Source: Chondrus crispus
Lineage: Eukaryota; Rhodophyta; Florideophyceae; Gigartinales; Gigartinaceae
Direction of reading: 5' to 3'
DNA length: 64,000 nucleotides
Assembly (NCBI RefSeq): GCF_000350225.1
Contig: NW_005178985.1
Location: forward strand, 62,001 to 126,000
Position 1 is the first letter of the stretch, and each line of letters starts with the position of its first letter. Position numbers and translations under genes: made by a program. This document shows positions 29,584-39,689 of this stretch, one piece after another. Under the pieces are notes generated by a model that made no database searches, had not been told where the DNA came from, and was given only the letters and a program-made list of their open reading frames with translations.

Positions 29584-30110
29584 TCTGTGGTGCCTCAGGG
29601 GTGGATCGGCTTGAGAGTGGATGGTCTTCTCATCCGGAAGGCAGAAGCAGGCGCAGGTTGGTCGGTTGTTCTGCAGTAGAGTCGATTCTAACGAGAGTCA
29701 TGAACCGTGAGAGAAGGGATGAGGAAAGACAGGCAGGGCTAAGCTGCACGTGTTTGCTCTGTCTCGGTTTGTCATGTTCTGCTGCACAAAGAGTCATGCA
29801 AAGGCAAGCATGGCGTGAAGTCATCGCTGGACCTGCCCGCATTCTGATTACATTTAGTACACGTGTTGCAGTACCAAGGGTACAGTACAGAGCAGTCCTA
29901 ATCTTTCCAACCACACAGATGTGCTATGCGGTTGACCGCATAGCACATCTGTATAGCTGACCTCAGCTCTTGTCACACTGCAATCTTCAGATCAAGAGCC
30001 ATCTTTCTCCAAAGCAGATAAACGCTCGACAGATCCTCGCGCTACCTCCGCTTAGAACCTACGTGCGGGACTACAAAGCCTCTAACAATCTCCATCCGCA
30101 CCTACATACT
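29584..30110. promoter_or_regulatory. Divergent promoter region of ALG3 and the kinase-like gene
   Basis: 527 bp with a GTAC-rich string at 29868-29890 and an 18-bp perfect hairpin at 29915-29952. The frame of the kinase-like gene stays open back to 29970, but that part is not protein-like, so it is taken as leader. Confidence 0.5.
29915..29952. repeat. Perfect 18-bp inverted repeat with 2-base centre
   Basis: Arms ACAGATGTGCTATGCGGT and its exact reverse complement separated by TG. It could form a strong hairpin in a transcript, mark a footprint of an excised element, or bind a dimeric regulator. About 160 bp before the kinase-like start. Confidence 0.9.
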
Positions 30111-31370
30111 ATGGCGTTTGTTGTTCCGAACCTTATTGCCCCATCCGGATGGCGTGCCCATCGCCACCCCGCCCCCAAAGTCCGACCAATCTCCCCATCA
30201 AAGCGACCGCGCCCCTCCAAGCGCCGACGCCCATGCACGAGAGCATTGCTCATCGATTTCGCACCGTCCGACTTTGAGATTCGTCGCATTGTGGGCCAAC
30301 AAGCCTTCGCCAACATCACCGATTGGGAGTACTACGGCGTCAAGGATCCGCTCGCGCCCACCCGAACCGTCCAGCCGAGCCAACCGGCAATCCGCCTGTA
30401 TGACGCCCGCATTACGAGCAACTTTCCACGCCTGTCCAACGCCCGTGTCATGCTCAAGGAGTTTTTGAAAGACGGCGTGGAATTGGGCGTCAACGAAGCG
30501 GAAGCGTATCAAGCCTTGTACCAAGCGACCGCAGGTAGTGTTGACCCCGATGTCGTCCCGGTTGCGACGCTGCTTGGCACTTTCATGACAGATGAATCGT
30601 TTTCCTCCCCGGACTTTGCGGCGAGCTGGGCGAGACGCTTTCCAAACTCGCCAAACCCTCCAACGGCAGGTGCACCGTTTCTTGTTTTTCGATGGGAGGG
30701 CATGCAAACTGGGCTCAACTGCGCAGCTGCGAAGGACGCCGGCGCGGACCCTGGTACCTCCCTGCTTGATAAATGGTTTCCATCTAATTTGATGCAGCGA
30801 AGGTCAATCTTTCTTCGCGTGTTTATGAAGAGAACCCTTGATGCTCTATACTATCTGCATTCCACTGGCGGAATTGTACATCGTTCCATGGGGTTGGCGA
30901 GTATCATGGTTAACACGGCAGAGTATCGCCTGGCATCCAGCCTTCTGGTCAAAATTCGCGACTTGGGTTTCGCGAAACCTGTCAGCGCACTAGCCGTAGG
31001 CGATGGGTTAGAAAAGGCCAGAAAAGCGGGAGCTGTTACCCCAGGCGAGATTGCCAGTTTTTACAATGCCGATGACATCTATGCGCTTGGGTACGCCTTT
31101 CTGGAGGTCATCTTTTCGTCGTACGGTGGAAAGCCGGTCACCCAAGACAGGTTCAAAGTCTTGTTCGAGGATACCTTTGAATTAGATGTTTCCAATTTCC
31201 GTCAGTACTGCGCGGAAGACCCGGAATGGACAGAGGCCGTTAGTTTGCTAGACAAGGATGATGGAGCTGGGTGGGATTTATTGAAAACGATGCTTGGATC
31301 ACGGGAAAACTTCAAAAATATCTCCGTCGAAAGCCTAAGAAACTCTACATTCTTCCGACCACGAAACTAA
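30111..31370 (+). CDS. Plastid protein-kinase-like protein, catalytic-loop Asp replaced
   Basis: Predicted 419 residues from the Met at 30111, which starts a basic Pro/Arg-rich leader (MAFVVPNLIAPSGWRAHRHP) typical of plastid import. A kinase-like fold follows. The N-lobe has a VMLKEF strand that could supply the ATP lysine (near residue 120); the acidic helix follows. The catalytic loop reads VHRSMGLASIMVN (near 256), so the usual Asp of HRD is Ser; the metal-binding motif reads RDLGFAKP (near 283) with its Asp kept; a DDIYALGYAFLE helix (near 325) matches the conserved part of the C-lobe. It is probably a pseudokinase or atypical kinase; plant plastid proteins of this general type exist, so the HRS may be a family trait (not verified). 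Ends 120 bp from the USP5 end, tail to tail. Confidence 0.7.
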   Translation: MAFVVPNLIAPSGWRAHRHPAPKVRPISPSKRPRPSKRRRPCTRALLIDFAPSDFEIRRIVGQQAFANITDWEYYGVKDPLAPTRTVQPSQPAIRLYDARITSNFPRLSNARVMLKEFLKDGVELGVNEAEAYQALYQATAGSVDPDVVPVATLLGTFMTDESFSSPDFAASWARRFPNSPNPPTAGAPFLVFRWEGMQTGLNCAAAKDAGADPGTSLLDKWFPSNLMQRRSIFLRVFMKRTLDALYYLHSTGGIVHRSMGLASIMVNTAEYRLASSLLVKIRDLGFAKPVSALAVGDGLEKARKAGAVTPGEIASFYNADDIYALGYAFLEVIFSSYGGKPVTQDRFKVLFEDTFELDVSNFRQYCAEDPEWTEAVSLLDKDDGAGWDLLKTMLGSRENFKNISVESLRNSTFFRPRN

Positions 31371-31490
31371 AGAGATGCTGATACCAAGCCCTGCGTAAAG
31401 GTTGCGTCACCTGCACATACTTATCTTAACAACGACGACTTGTTCTTCCCAGCCAATAGCACAAAGCCCCCACAATCAGAGTGATCGAAA

Positions 31491-34040
31491 TCACTTTCGA
31501 CGGTATATGTACAAGAAGCCAAGATCTGTGGGCGGATTTTGGGAAACAGCAACTTTCTCGTCATTGAAAAGAACAAAACGAGCCTCCTTTTTGATGTGTG
31601 CCACATAATGGCCACAACCCGTATTGCTACCAAGATGGCTTGCGAATCCGAGCAATTCGTACTTCGGTTCTCCGTCAATTATGCTTCCAGAAAGAGCAGA
31701 TTCCCCGCTTCCGCATCCGGAGTTACCTGATTCATTTGTCACCGCCGCGACTGCTGAATCTAAGTCGTCTGCGTGACTAAACAACCAGTCTGCCGCACGC
31801 TCCAAAGATCCGCCTGTTGCTTTCAGCGCTGCTTGTGCCTGCTTGTCAGTGAACCCCATCGCAGTAAGATTACTCACATCTTCGGCGCGGAATTGTCCTG
31901 CTCCTGCTTGGGGTGACGTATCTTCCGGTGCTGGCAATGGTTCGTTAAAGTCAGAGTCGCTCATGTGTGCAAACACCCATTCCATGCTGGCCTCAGCGCC
32001 TGCGTTCTTGGTGGCCAGCGCCGCGCGTTTCGCTCCATTCTCGGAGAAACCCATCGCAATAATTTGAGCAACAATCTCAGGGTCCGGAACGAGTGCAGTT
32101 GATTTCTGACTGCTTTCGACTTCAGGGACATCGGGTAACAAGACTTCGCCGTCTACTAGCCCAGTGCTCTTCAGCTCGCTGAGATCCAGTTCTTCTGGCA
32201 TTAGAACGGCAACGTCAAGCTTCTTTGGTACCCAATTGTCTGCAATGTAATATCTCTTCAGATAAACTGCTAAGTGTGGAGGGAAAGTCTCCAACCTGGT
32301 ACGCTTGTTTGCAGACCCCTTCGTGCCAGTCTCGGGAGATTTGAAGTCATCGATCCGCTCTGGCTCAGCGAAAAGCCGCAAGCATGCCGACAGTGGAACT
32401 TGTAGCTGGACCGGTTCTGGCTCTGCTTTGTCCTCCGCATCGGTGTTCAGTGTAGTCTTTTGCTGTTCCTGGTAGTCATCATATTGCGCTTTGTTCAAGG
32501 CCGCATCCAGATCTATGGCAAGTCCTAACGTGTTCTCACTCCGAGATGTGTATCTTACTTTCCCAGACTGGTTATCCTCTAGTCGCTCTTCAACCTTAAA
32601 CTGGAATAATGCAGCAGTTGGAACGAAAGCACTATCTCCGGCAATTGCTTTGGATAATCGGTCCTGTCCACTTCGTTCCGCTCTGCTAATCTTGTCGAGA
32701 AAGTACTGAAAAAACTCGACGGCATCCTGTTGCCGAGGGCTGCGAAACTCTGGATGTCCCTTTCCTATAAGCATTTTAAACATAAATGGTTTGATAGATC
32801 CATATCCCTCGAGCTCCTTTTTCGCCGAAAGGCGAAGCTCAACAGAACCCGCCGGATCCTTCTCGTAGAATGGTACCGGCTTTGAATACCTCTCCGAAAG
32901 CAACCCTGTGGCAAGCTTAGCCATCATGGCCAACAGGTCGTCAGCAGGATCCCCAGAGACGCTCTTAAAAATAGACAAGGCAGAGTCTTTGAACCTCGCT
33001 TCCATTTCCGGAATCGAAAACAGTATTTGCATGACGGACGCCATATAGCAGCTGTTGCCCAGGTTGTCCAATCCGATGTAACCCGGACCGTGAAGGGGCT
33101 CAAGTTCTGAGCCGCTCTCCGTTATTTTGCTAAACGAGTGGGTGGCATTCAGCTTGAGCTCAAGTTCAGCGGTGGTTTGCTCAGTTTTCTCTTGTTGCAT
33201 CATGTTGATACCCCAATGCGCAAGGTGGTCCGCAAGATAGGGATCTAAGACCATTTCGTTCTCATCTGGAGCATACGAATATACGTCCGCGCCGGAGGGA
33301 GTAATTGTGCCGAGCTTGACTACCAATGGATACTTTCCTCCCGTCTCTTCAAAGTGCTTCAAAGCTGCGCCAGTACCACCGCTACCGTCAAAATTCTTTC
33401 GCGCTGAACCAATGTAACCGGTCGAGAGATTGAGCCAAAGGTTTTCAGTCATTCCAGATTCCTCGCACTTCCAAAGTTTAGGATCGGGCGAAATTTTCTT
33501 CCCAAGTTCCAACTGTACCAAATCTTTGGCGTACCTCGATTCCTTCCTATCTTCCTCTTCCCAAGCCGCGGCTAGTTGTGCGACCTGCTCGAACCCTTGA
33601 TGGTTAAGAACTCCATCAATTGCAAGCGTGATCATTGTAGGAATTTCATCGCAAGGTAGCATAATTTCTTTCCGCTGCGGCATAACGAAAAGATAATTTG
33701 TAACGTGCTGGTCATACGACTTCTTGTTAATATCGAAACCGCCTTTGACACCTATTGCCATCTTCGTTGGGATGCTTGTGTGTGTCATTTCTTCGTCCTC
33801 AGAAGTTTCATCGACTGCGACGCGCTTCCATACTTGCTTGACGTAGAGCGGATTCTGGTGACGTTCATAGTCAAGGTCGACATAGTCTGCACCAAACGAC
33901 TGCCAGGTCGTTAAAGATGTGTACAGACCATCAGTGCTCTCAGGGGTGTCAAATGAGAACATGCATTCGTTCTTGTAAACGCGGTCTCGCGAGGTGGGCA
34001 CCTTGACAGAGTTCATCGCTTCTCGAAGAACTTGCTCCAT
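31491..34040 (-). CDS. USP5: Ubiquitin carboxyl-terminal hydrolase 5 type (isopeptidase T)
   Basis: Predicted 849 residues from the Met at 34040, matching human USP5 (858); the frame is open to 34439 but that extension is unlike the family. USP5 disassembles free polyubiquitin chains, recycling ubiquitin. Domains: N-terminal variant ubiquitin-binding region (1-155), ZnF-UBP (about 175-290, CEESGMTENLWLNL to TITPSGADVYSY), catalytic Cys box (GLDNLGNSCYM, Cys near 328), two UBA domains inserted in the protease (about 650 and 715; AQIIAMGFSENGAKRAA and LTAMGFTDKQAQAALKATGG), and the His box (TGCGHYVAHI, near 808). Protease residues are in place. In the ZnF-UBP, however, only one of four zinc ligands remains: the second Cys, third Cys and His are Ser, Ser and Ala, while ubiquitin-tail contacts (W in ENLWLNL, R in SARK, Y in DVYSY) are kept. 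It may fold without zinc. Confidence 0.93.
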   Translation of the reverse strand: MEQVLREAMNSVKVPTSRDRVYKNECMFSFDTPESTDGLYTSLTTWQSFGADYVDLDYERHQNPLYVKQVWKRVAVDETSEDEEMTHTSIPTKMAIGVKGGFDINKKSYDQHVTNYLFVMPQRKEIMLPCDEIPTMITLAIDGVLNHQGFEQVAQLAAAWEEEDRKESRYAKDLVQLELGKKISPDPKLWKCEESGMTENLWLNLSTGYIGSARKNFDGSGGTGAALKHFEETGGKYPLVVKLGTITPSGADVYSYAPDENEMVLDPYLADHLAHWGINMMQQEKTEQTTAELELKLNATHSFSKITESGSELEPLHGPGYIGLDNLGNSCYMASVMQILFSIPEMEARFKDSALSIFKSVSGDPADDLLAMMAKLATGLLSERYSKPVPFYEKDPAGSVELRLSAKKELEGYGSIKPFMFKMLIGKGHPEFRSPRQQDAVEFFQYFLDKISRAERSGQDRLSKAIAGDSAFVPTAALFQFKVEERLEDNQSGKVRYTSRSENTLGLAIDLDAALNKAQYDDYQEQQKTTLNTDAEDKAEPEPVQLQVPLSACLRLFAEPERIDDFKSPETGTKGSANKRTRLETFPPHLAVYLKRYYIADNWVPKKLDVAVLMPEELDLSELKSTGLVDGEVLLPDVPEVESSQKSTALVPDPEIVAQIIAMGFSENGAKRAALATKNAGAEASMEWVFAHMSDSDFNEPLPAPEDTSPQAGAGQFRAEDVSNLTAMGFTDKQAQAALKATGGSLERAADWLFSHADDLDSAVAAVTNESGNSGCGSGESALSGSIIDGEPKYELLGFASHLGSNTGCGHYVAHIKKEARFVLFNDEKVAVSQNPPTDLGFLYIYRRK

Positions 34041-35390
34041 GGTGGCTTTCTTTCCGTCTGCGGAGCGCGTTTTTGCAACAAGCTGTGTCTCCAGGAAGCC
34101 CACGGCAAGAGAGGGTCGCCCAATTCGCGGCTCAAACACGGAATGGGACGTTGGCTGTCTGAAGAAAGCACCCCTTCTATGGCGCTGGACAGAATCCGTA
34201 ATGGCTCCAGCTGATTGATGCACCTGCGCAGTACGTACAGTTCCCCAGCTGGCCTTCGAATCGGTGAGGGTTACTGTACTTGAGTGATATAGGATGGATC
34301 CTATCCAGGGTCCAGAAGAGACCCCAAAATTTATACAAATTTTAACCCTCCAGCCTGCACCCTGCATGTGTGCGTTGAGTCGAAAACCTCTCGGCAGAAA
34401 GCGGTAACAAAGCACCCGGCAATGGACCGTACCGGCCATTGGGGCTGGCTCTATTTGCGGACATGACTAAAGTTTACATGCGTTTCTCCCGTTTCACATA
34501 TTGCACGTCATCCCGTATCATCCCGTGTAGACATCCAACACTCGAATAGGCCAGGCCCATACTAAGCCTACTCTTCACGAATATTATACTCAACATTGGG
34601 TATCCGTGAAATTTGTTCTCTAGGAAAGAATGTATCGCTCTTGCAGTCTGAGTCCCTCTGGGCCACAACTCTCTTGCTTGAATGCCCACGCTTTAATCCC
34701 AACAACACTGTACATCTTTCGCATTGCCATGTTTTTACGTACACTATTCGAAATGTCTCATCGAGTGAAACTACAGTAGTCCTTACTGCCCATCAGTCAG
34801 CATGAGGTTTGCAAACCACGTCCTACGGTATTCACCCCAGGCTATTGTAGCCCTTAAACTACGGCGGCCGCCCTCGCTACAATGCAGTGTTGCAATACAC
34901 ACTCACCATACTGTACCCTAAGGGTATTGTATTCAAAGTATGTCTTGTCTCCGGGCCCGAGATCTCAATAATGATTTTGATGCCTCTTCACAGCGGCAAC
35001 TTCCATTTCTCTGTTTCCAGAAAAACGAATTTCCAATCCGTGCATGGCAGGCCCGCCGTATGATACGTACTGTACGGACTCCAAGCAATTCGCATGATGG
35101 ACCTGCCATGCAAGGCTTGGAAAACTCACAGTGTGAAGTATGGATGAACGCTTTTCTACAATTTTTTCATTTCGCAAGCATGCCCTTGGTAAAGAACATT
35201 CTCAGACAAAAATCAAAGACGCCAAAAACGACAAACCTGCACAAAGACAAACAAATGAACACACTGTCGCATTGGGGGACTGATCGGTACTTCATATTTT
35301 GCAAACTGAACAACGACGAAAATGAACATGCTATTGATTCAAGGGTCGAGACAAAGATTTTTACTAATCAAAGAAAAGTGGCCTGCGTCA
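34041..35390. other. Intergenic, no gene seen
   Basis: The first few hundred bases are the presumed USP5 promoter. From about 34940 to 35390 the DNA matches 37340-37810 and so belongs to the SnoaL duplication unit (3' flank). No RNA gene or protein is supported. Confidence 0.5.
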
Positions 35391-35810
35391 TTACATATTA
35401 GAAACCTTGGCAGAGTATTCCGAGATCTGCTTGGTCACCTTGTCCATATCAAAGCAATTATCGACACGATAAATCTGACCATCCTTGACACGAACCAGAT
35501 CAACGATCGGCATTTCCTTGACGTTGCCCTTGAGCAAAAGGTGGAATAGAGCGATGAACTGGTCGGTATCTGCGACGCGTGTGACAGCCTCGACGCGCAT
35601 GGAGACGACCATATTGTTGAGGAATTCCATAAAACCGGCGACAACCGCGTCGCGACCGGTCGCTTTGAACATCTGCCCGTGGAAGATGATGTCTTCCGAC
35701 AGGGAAGAGGCAAAACTTTGTTCACTGCAATCGTGCTGACCTTCGAGATAGTTGCGCACAGCAGTCCCGGCGGGCGTGTCTTCTAGGGTGATGTGGTCCA
35801 GTAAGGCCAT
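35391..35810 (-). CDS. SnoaL/NTF2-like small protein, copy 1
   Basis: Predicted 139 residues starting MALLDHITLEDTPAGTAVRN. The pattern fits the SnoaL/NTF2-like alpha+beta cone fold: N-terminal helices (residues 15-40), then strands and helices with EDIIFHGQMFKATGRDAVVA near 45, FLNNMVVSMRVEAVTRVADT near 70, and paired strands VKEMPIVDLVRVKDGQIYRV near 100. Members bind or transform small hydrophobic molecules, or serve only as a scaffold; this sequence does not tell which. No signal or transit peptide. A second copy at 37954-38358 is about 70 percent identical, and a third 3' fragment lies between. Their upstream and downstream DNA is duplicated too. Confidence 0.7.
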   Translation of the reverse strand: MALLDHITLEDTPAGTAVRNYLEGQHDCSEQSFASSLSEDIIFHGQMFKATGRDAVVAGFMEFLNNMVVSMRVEAVTRVADTDQFIALFHLLLKGNVKEMPIVDLVRVKDGQIYRVDNCFDMDKVTKQISEYSAKVSNM

Positions 35811-36395
35811 GTCGAAAGTTGAGTGAGTGGATAGATTCGCTGAAATATAGTTCGATGGTGGGTAGTTGGATGATGGGAGGTTCGAGAAGATGTGTGGGGA
35901 TAGAGCTTAGTATTTATTCTAGATAAGCACGGTAGCATGAGCGGCTCTACTACCGCGAATGCAGTTGTTAGTAGACATGAATGCATGGGGGGGTCAGTGC
36001 TGTGTTGTATGAATCATGTCCATCCTAGCTCGGTATTCGGTAGGACGTTAGGGTCCATCCTTGATAGACATGGTTCCGAGAGCAATTGCGACCACGGGGG
36101 TAGCGATCGTTACCCTTGCTCTTGTATTTTCTACAACAACTGGCTAGGATCATGTATACTTGAAAAAAGATGTGATGGCAGCATGCTGTGAGGGACAGCC
36201 AGCACCGCATGGGGCCAGGCATGAGTCGGATGGTACGTGGAGCAGTCAAAGAGAGATTTTTTGGTACTGAAAATCTGGCCAGTACAGGGGTAAAATGGCC
36301 GATTTTAGGAAAATTCTAAAGCTACCCAAATTGAGCCGATGAGAAGGGTACTGTAACTCTCATCCTCTGGGGGGCGCCCGCGATACAACGGAGTA
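35811..36395. other. Upstream region of SnoaL copy 1
   Basis: The first 430 bp are duplicated upstream of SnoaL copy 2 (38359-38790). No separate gene is supported. A short plus-strand frame at about 36069 with a hydrophobic stretch has a partner in the other copy; see findings. Confidence 0.5.
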
Positions 36396-37325
36396 CAGAG
36401 TAAAGTCTCGATATCGTGAACCGAAATGTGGCGCTTCCGAGCAGCCCATTGAGTCCGCCTTACCGAGGCAGTTCACGGCGGCGGAACTGCTCGTGTACAC
36501 GTGTACCCTTTTTACGGGTACAGTATGATTTGGACCACACCGGTGGAGACGCTATTAGAGCGTCTCCACCAATGCTGATGATACTGTACGGTCACAGGAA
36601 CACAAACTCACTTTCCTTCACTCTGTCCATCGACGGGCAAGGTCGACGGGCAAGGTCGACGGGCGCAATTCCATATCTGGACCACTTCACATTGTGATCC
36701 ATCCTTCCTTTTCTTTTAATTCTGCCACATCCAGAGTCTATATCAGAAGAGTCAGCTCTCGGTCAAGCCATTGATCTTGGATTAGGGGATTTTGGGGCAT
36801 TTACTGGCATTGAGCAAGATAAATTTAACGGTGATTCAGATAGTGAGGACGATCGCTCTACTGTGCCAGCGAAAGACCGGACAGGGCGCAAACCGTCGCT
36901 TGCTCGGTATCGCGGAACATTAGAAGCTCTATCTAACGAACTCAGTTGTGTTATGACGGACGCGAATCTGGTTCAATCGGGGCTGCCTTCGAGCATCAAG
37001 TCACTTCTGTATGAGGAACAAAGCCGCGTAAGGAGGCTTCAGCGTTCGAATCTGAGGCAAAGTCGTATGGATGGCTTCTGTAGTCGTTGATGGTTCGTTC
37101 CTAGTGCGCATTTCGGCCTCGATAAAGTGAACTCTGGGGTTTTCATGTTTTTGTATGTTCATGGTATCGCGTAGTTCATTCTATAGAGTCTAGTTCACGT
37201 TAGAAATACGAAAACGTCGATTCTGGGCCAAAAAAGCGGGGTGGCGCTTCCCTCATAGTCCTTTGGTTCACTGTACCGAGACAGTTCATCATATCAGGTA
37301 CGCAGCTTATCGAGACTTTACTCTG
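36396..37325. mobile_element. Pogo/Tigger-like element, copy B
   Basis: 930 bp with TIRs CAGAGTAAAGTCTCGATA and its reverse complement, flanked by TA (36394-36395, 37326-37327). It keeps the 3' end of a transposase gene (about 36722-37090) that copy A lacks. Subterminal parts match copy A in inverted orientation. Inside is a small GTCGACGGGC tandem run (about 36628-36665), where copy A has a related GTCGAC string. It is inserted between the two SnoaL duplication units. Confidence 0.88.
36722..37090 (+). pseudogene. Transposase 3' remnant (pogo/Tigger type)
   Basis: About 122 codons, open to the stop at 37088-37090. It has an acidic stretch (FNGDSDSEDDRS) followed by a basic Arg-rich tail (ARYRGTLEALSNELSC, then SRVRRLQRSNLRQSR), like the charged C-terminal tails of pogo/Tigger transposases. 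The helix-turn-helix and the DDE catalytic core are absent, so it cannot act alone. Confidence 0.55.
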
Positions 37326-37327
37326 TA

Positions 37328-37817
37328 CTGCAACACGCAATCACCATATTCAAAAAACCGACCTGGCTCTGAGATCTCAACAATGAAATTGTTGCCTCTA
37401 CCCACGCGCAAACTTCATTTCTATGCTTCTGGGGAAATAATATTCTGACCCATGTATGGGACGTCCGCCGTGTGAATCGCTTGGCTTCCAAACTCTTTGC
37501 ATGACGGACCTGGCATGCAATGCTTGGATAACTCTCAGCGTGAAGCTTGGATGAACGCCTTTCTACAATTATCTGCTGCTTCTTCCTTTCACAAGCATGC
37601 GCTGGGCATAGAGTGCTGTCAGACAAGAAGCAATAATGCTAAAAATGATACAGCTGTACATGGACTTCTAGATTAGCGCATTGTCGCATTCAGAAAGTGC
37701 TCGGTACTTGACACATAGATTGCGATCTGAACCCCGAAAATGAACATGCCAGTGATTCAAGGAACGAGACAATAACTTTTACTGAGCACAGAAAAATAGC
37801 CTGCGTTCTTGCATATT
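37328..37817. other. 3' flank of the second SnoaL unit
   Basis: Similar to 34940-35400 downstream of SnoaL copy 1, which fixes the boundary of the duplication at the edge of the pogo element. No gene seen. Confidence 0.5.
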
Positions 37818-37947
37818 GGAAGCCTATTCAGCGTTCGCCGAGACCTGTTTGAGCACTTTGTCCACATCAAAGCAATTATCGATACGACAAATCTTATCGC
37901 CCCTGACACGAAGCAGATCAACGATCTGGGCCTCGTTCTCACGTCCT
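37818..37947 (-). pseudogene. Third SnoaL-like 3' fragment
   Basis: About 120 bp that repeat the last 35-40 codons of SnoaL copy 2 (37954-38060), directly adjoining it in the same direction. The encoded part corresponds to the IYRVDNCFDMDKV strand and C-terminal helix. It looks like a local tandem duplication of the gene's 3' end. No start codon or full domain. Confidence 0.7.
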
Positions 37948-37953
37948 GGAAGC

Positions 37954-38358
37954 CTATTCAGCGTCCGCAGAGACCGGCTTGGGCACCTTGTCCACGTCAA
38001 AGCAATTATCGATACGATAAATCTTATCGTCCTTGATATGAAGTAGATCAACAACCGGCATTTCCTTGACGTTGCCATTGAGCAAAACATGGAACAGAAC
38101 GATGAACTGATCGGAACCTTCGACGCGTGAAATAGCCTCAATGCGCATAGAGTCAAGCATATTGTTGAGGAAGTCCATATAACCAGCAAGAAAGGCGTCG
38201 CGACCGGTCGCCTTGAACATCTTCCCATAGAAGGTGACGTCTCCTGACATGGAAGAGACGAGCATTTCCTTATTGCGAGCATTTTGTCCCTCAAGATAGT
38301 TGCGTACAGCAGTCCCAGCGGGCGTGTCTTCTATGGTGATGTGGTCGAGAAAGGCCAT
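37954..38358 (-). CDS. SnoaL/NTF2-like small protein, copy 2
   Basis: Predicted 134 residues starting MAFLDHITIEDTPAGTAVRN. The frame is open upstream to 38559, but the start at 38358 matches copy 1 and the upstream DNA matches the non-coding leader of copy 1. Same fold features as copy 1: GDVTFYGKMFKATGRDAFLA, FLNNMLDSMRIEAISRVEGS, and IYRIDNCFDVDKVPKPVSAD at the C terminus. Substitutions between the copies are mostly conservative, and the length is kept, so both probably make protein. Function unknown beyond the fold. Confidence 0.7.
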   Translation of the reverse strand: MAFLDHITIEDTPAGTAVRNYLEGQNARNKEMLVSSMSGDVTFYGKMFKATGRDAFLAGYMDFLNNMLDSMRIEAISRVEGSDQFIVLFHVLLNGNVKEMPVVDLLHIKDDKIYRIDNCFDVDKVPKPVSADAE

Positions 38359-39689
38359 GTTGAGAGTTGACTCAGTGGATAGATTCGCTGAAATATAGTT
38401 TGATGGTAAGTGGTTGAATGGTAGGTGGTTGGATGGTGGGAACTTCAAGAAGATGTGTGGGGACAGAGCTTGGTATTTATACTGGATAAGCACGGTAGCA
38501 TGAGCGGCTCTACTGCCGCGAATGTAGTTGTTAGTAGAGATGAATGCGTGGGGGATCATTGCGTGGTGTATGAATCATGTCCATCTTAGCTCGGTAGTCG
38601 GTAGTAGGGAAGGGTCCATCCTTGATAGAGATGGCTCCGAGAACACCGGCCATCGCTGCCGTCGCTGCGGTAGCGCTTGTTGCACTTGCTCTTAGATCTC
38701 CTACAATAACTGGTGAGGAAATATGTTCGTTTATACTTGAAAAGAAACATGATGGCAGCATGTTGTGAGGAAAACGCAGCACTGCATAGAGCCAGACAGT
38801 TTAAAGACGACAGGGGTCACAACTGAGAAAACGAGCAGTTTGAATGAGATGCTTCACACAACGAACGATGTGGTTGGTCAGGCTCCCACCATCGGCACAC
38901 GTATTATCTGAAGGTACTCATACTTCTACTGACATAAATTAGAGAGGGGAAATCGCGATGCATTGCTGGGTGGTGGGGATTGGCTGCAGTGTTTAGGCAG
39001 ATTGTGAGTGAAAATAGAATTGAGATTTAAAAAGAACCCAAATTCTAGAAAACATTCGGCGAGATCTGGTCATGAGAAAATCAAAACTAAAACAATAACG
39101 TTGTCCGCAGTCACGAAAACGCGTGTTTTGCGGGGCGAGTTTGCTCGGATTTTCTGAACGCAAAATTTTCAAACAACGCGATTGGCATAACTCACAGCAT
39201 ACCGAAAACTGGGGGCATGTGAGTTTCCACGAGTTTCACATCCGCCTGCCTGATCACAGCAGTGCCGGATCAACCCGTCTTGAAGGAAAACGAAGTGGGT
39301 CTTCCGTTGTTTTCCTCAGCACAAGCGAGTCTCAGACTGCACGGATCGTACCGATATGCGTCATGGACGCCCCTATCGCTTCATCTGCGCAGAGTCCATC
39401 AATGGATCAAAGCGCGACAGGATCTGCCACAGATGCCGCCGAAGCGACCGCGAAAGAAAGACAAGTAGAAGCTTCTAAAAAGCGGCCCTCTCTAAGCTTC
39501 CCCCCTCAGCCTGTCAAGGAGACGAAACACATCGCCCTTTCGGCTGAGAACCTTTCTATCCTTGTGGCGAGCTGCAATATTCGCTTCAGCGAGTATTCGC
39601 GCAGGTGCAAGTGATCCGTCGGGCGGCAAAACGATATGCAGAGGGCCCTACTCATTAGTGCTGCCCCGTGTAAGACCCCAAAATTGGCA
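38359..39689. other. Upstream region of SnoaL copy 2, then unassigned DNA
   Basis: Up to about 38790 it duplicates 35811-36240. The rest has no recognised gene. A plus-strand frame 39123-39614 (163 codons) has a Ser/Ala/Glu-rich C-terminal half (from MDAPIASSAQSPSMDQSATG at 39363), possibly the 5' piece of a transposon gene; it is not supported as a host gene. Confidence 0.4.

Noticed and set aside
34041-34439. 133-residue N-terminal extension of USP5
   Set aside because: Start at 34040 matches the family length and N terminus; the extension is unlike any USP5.
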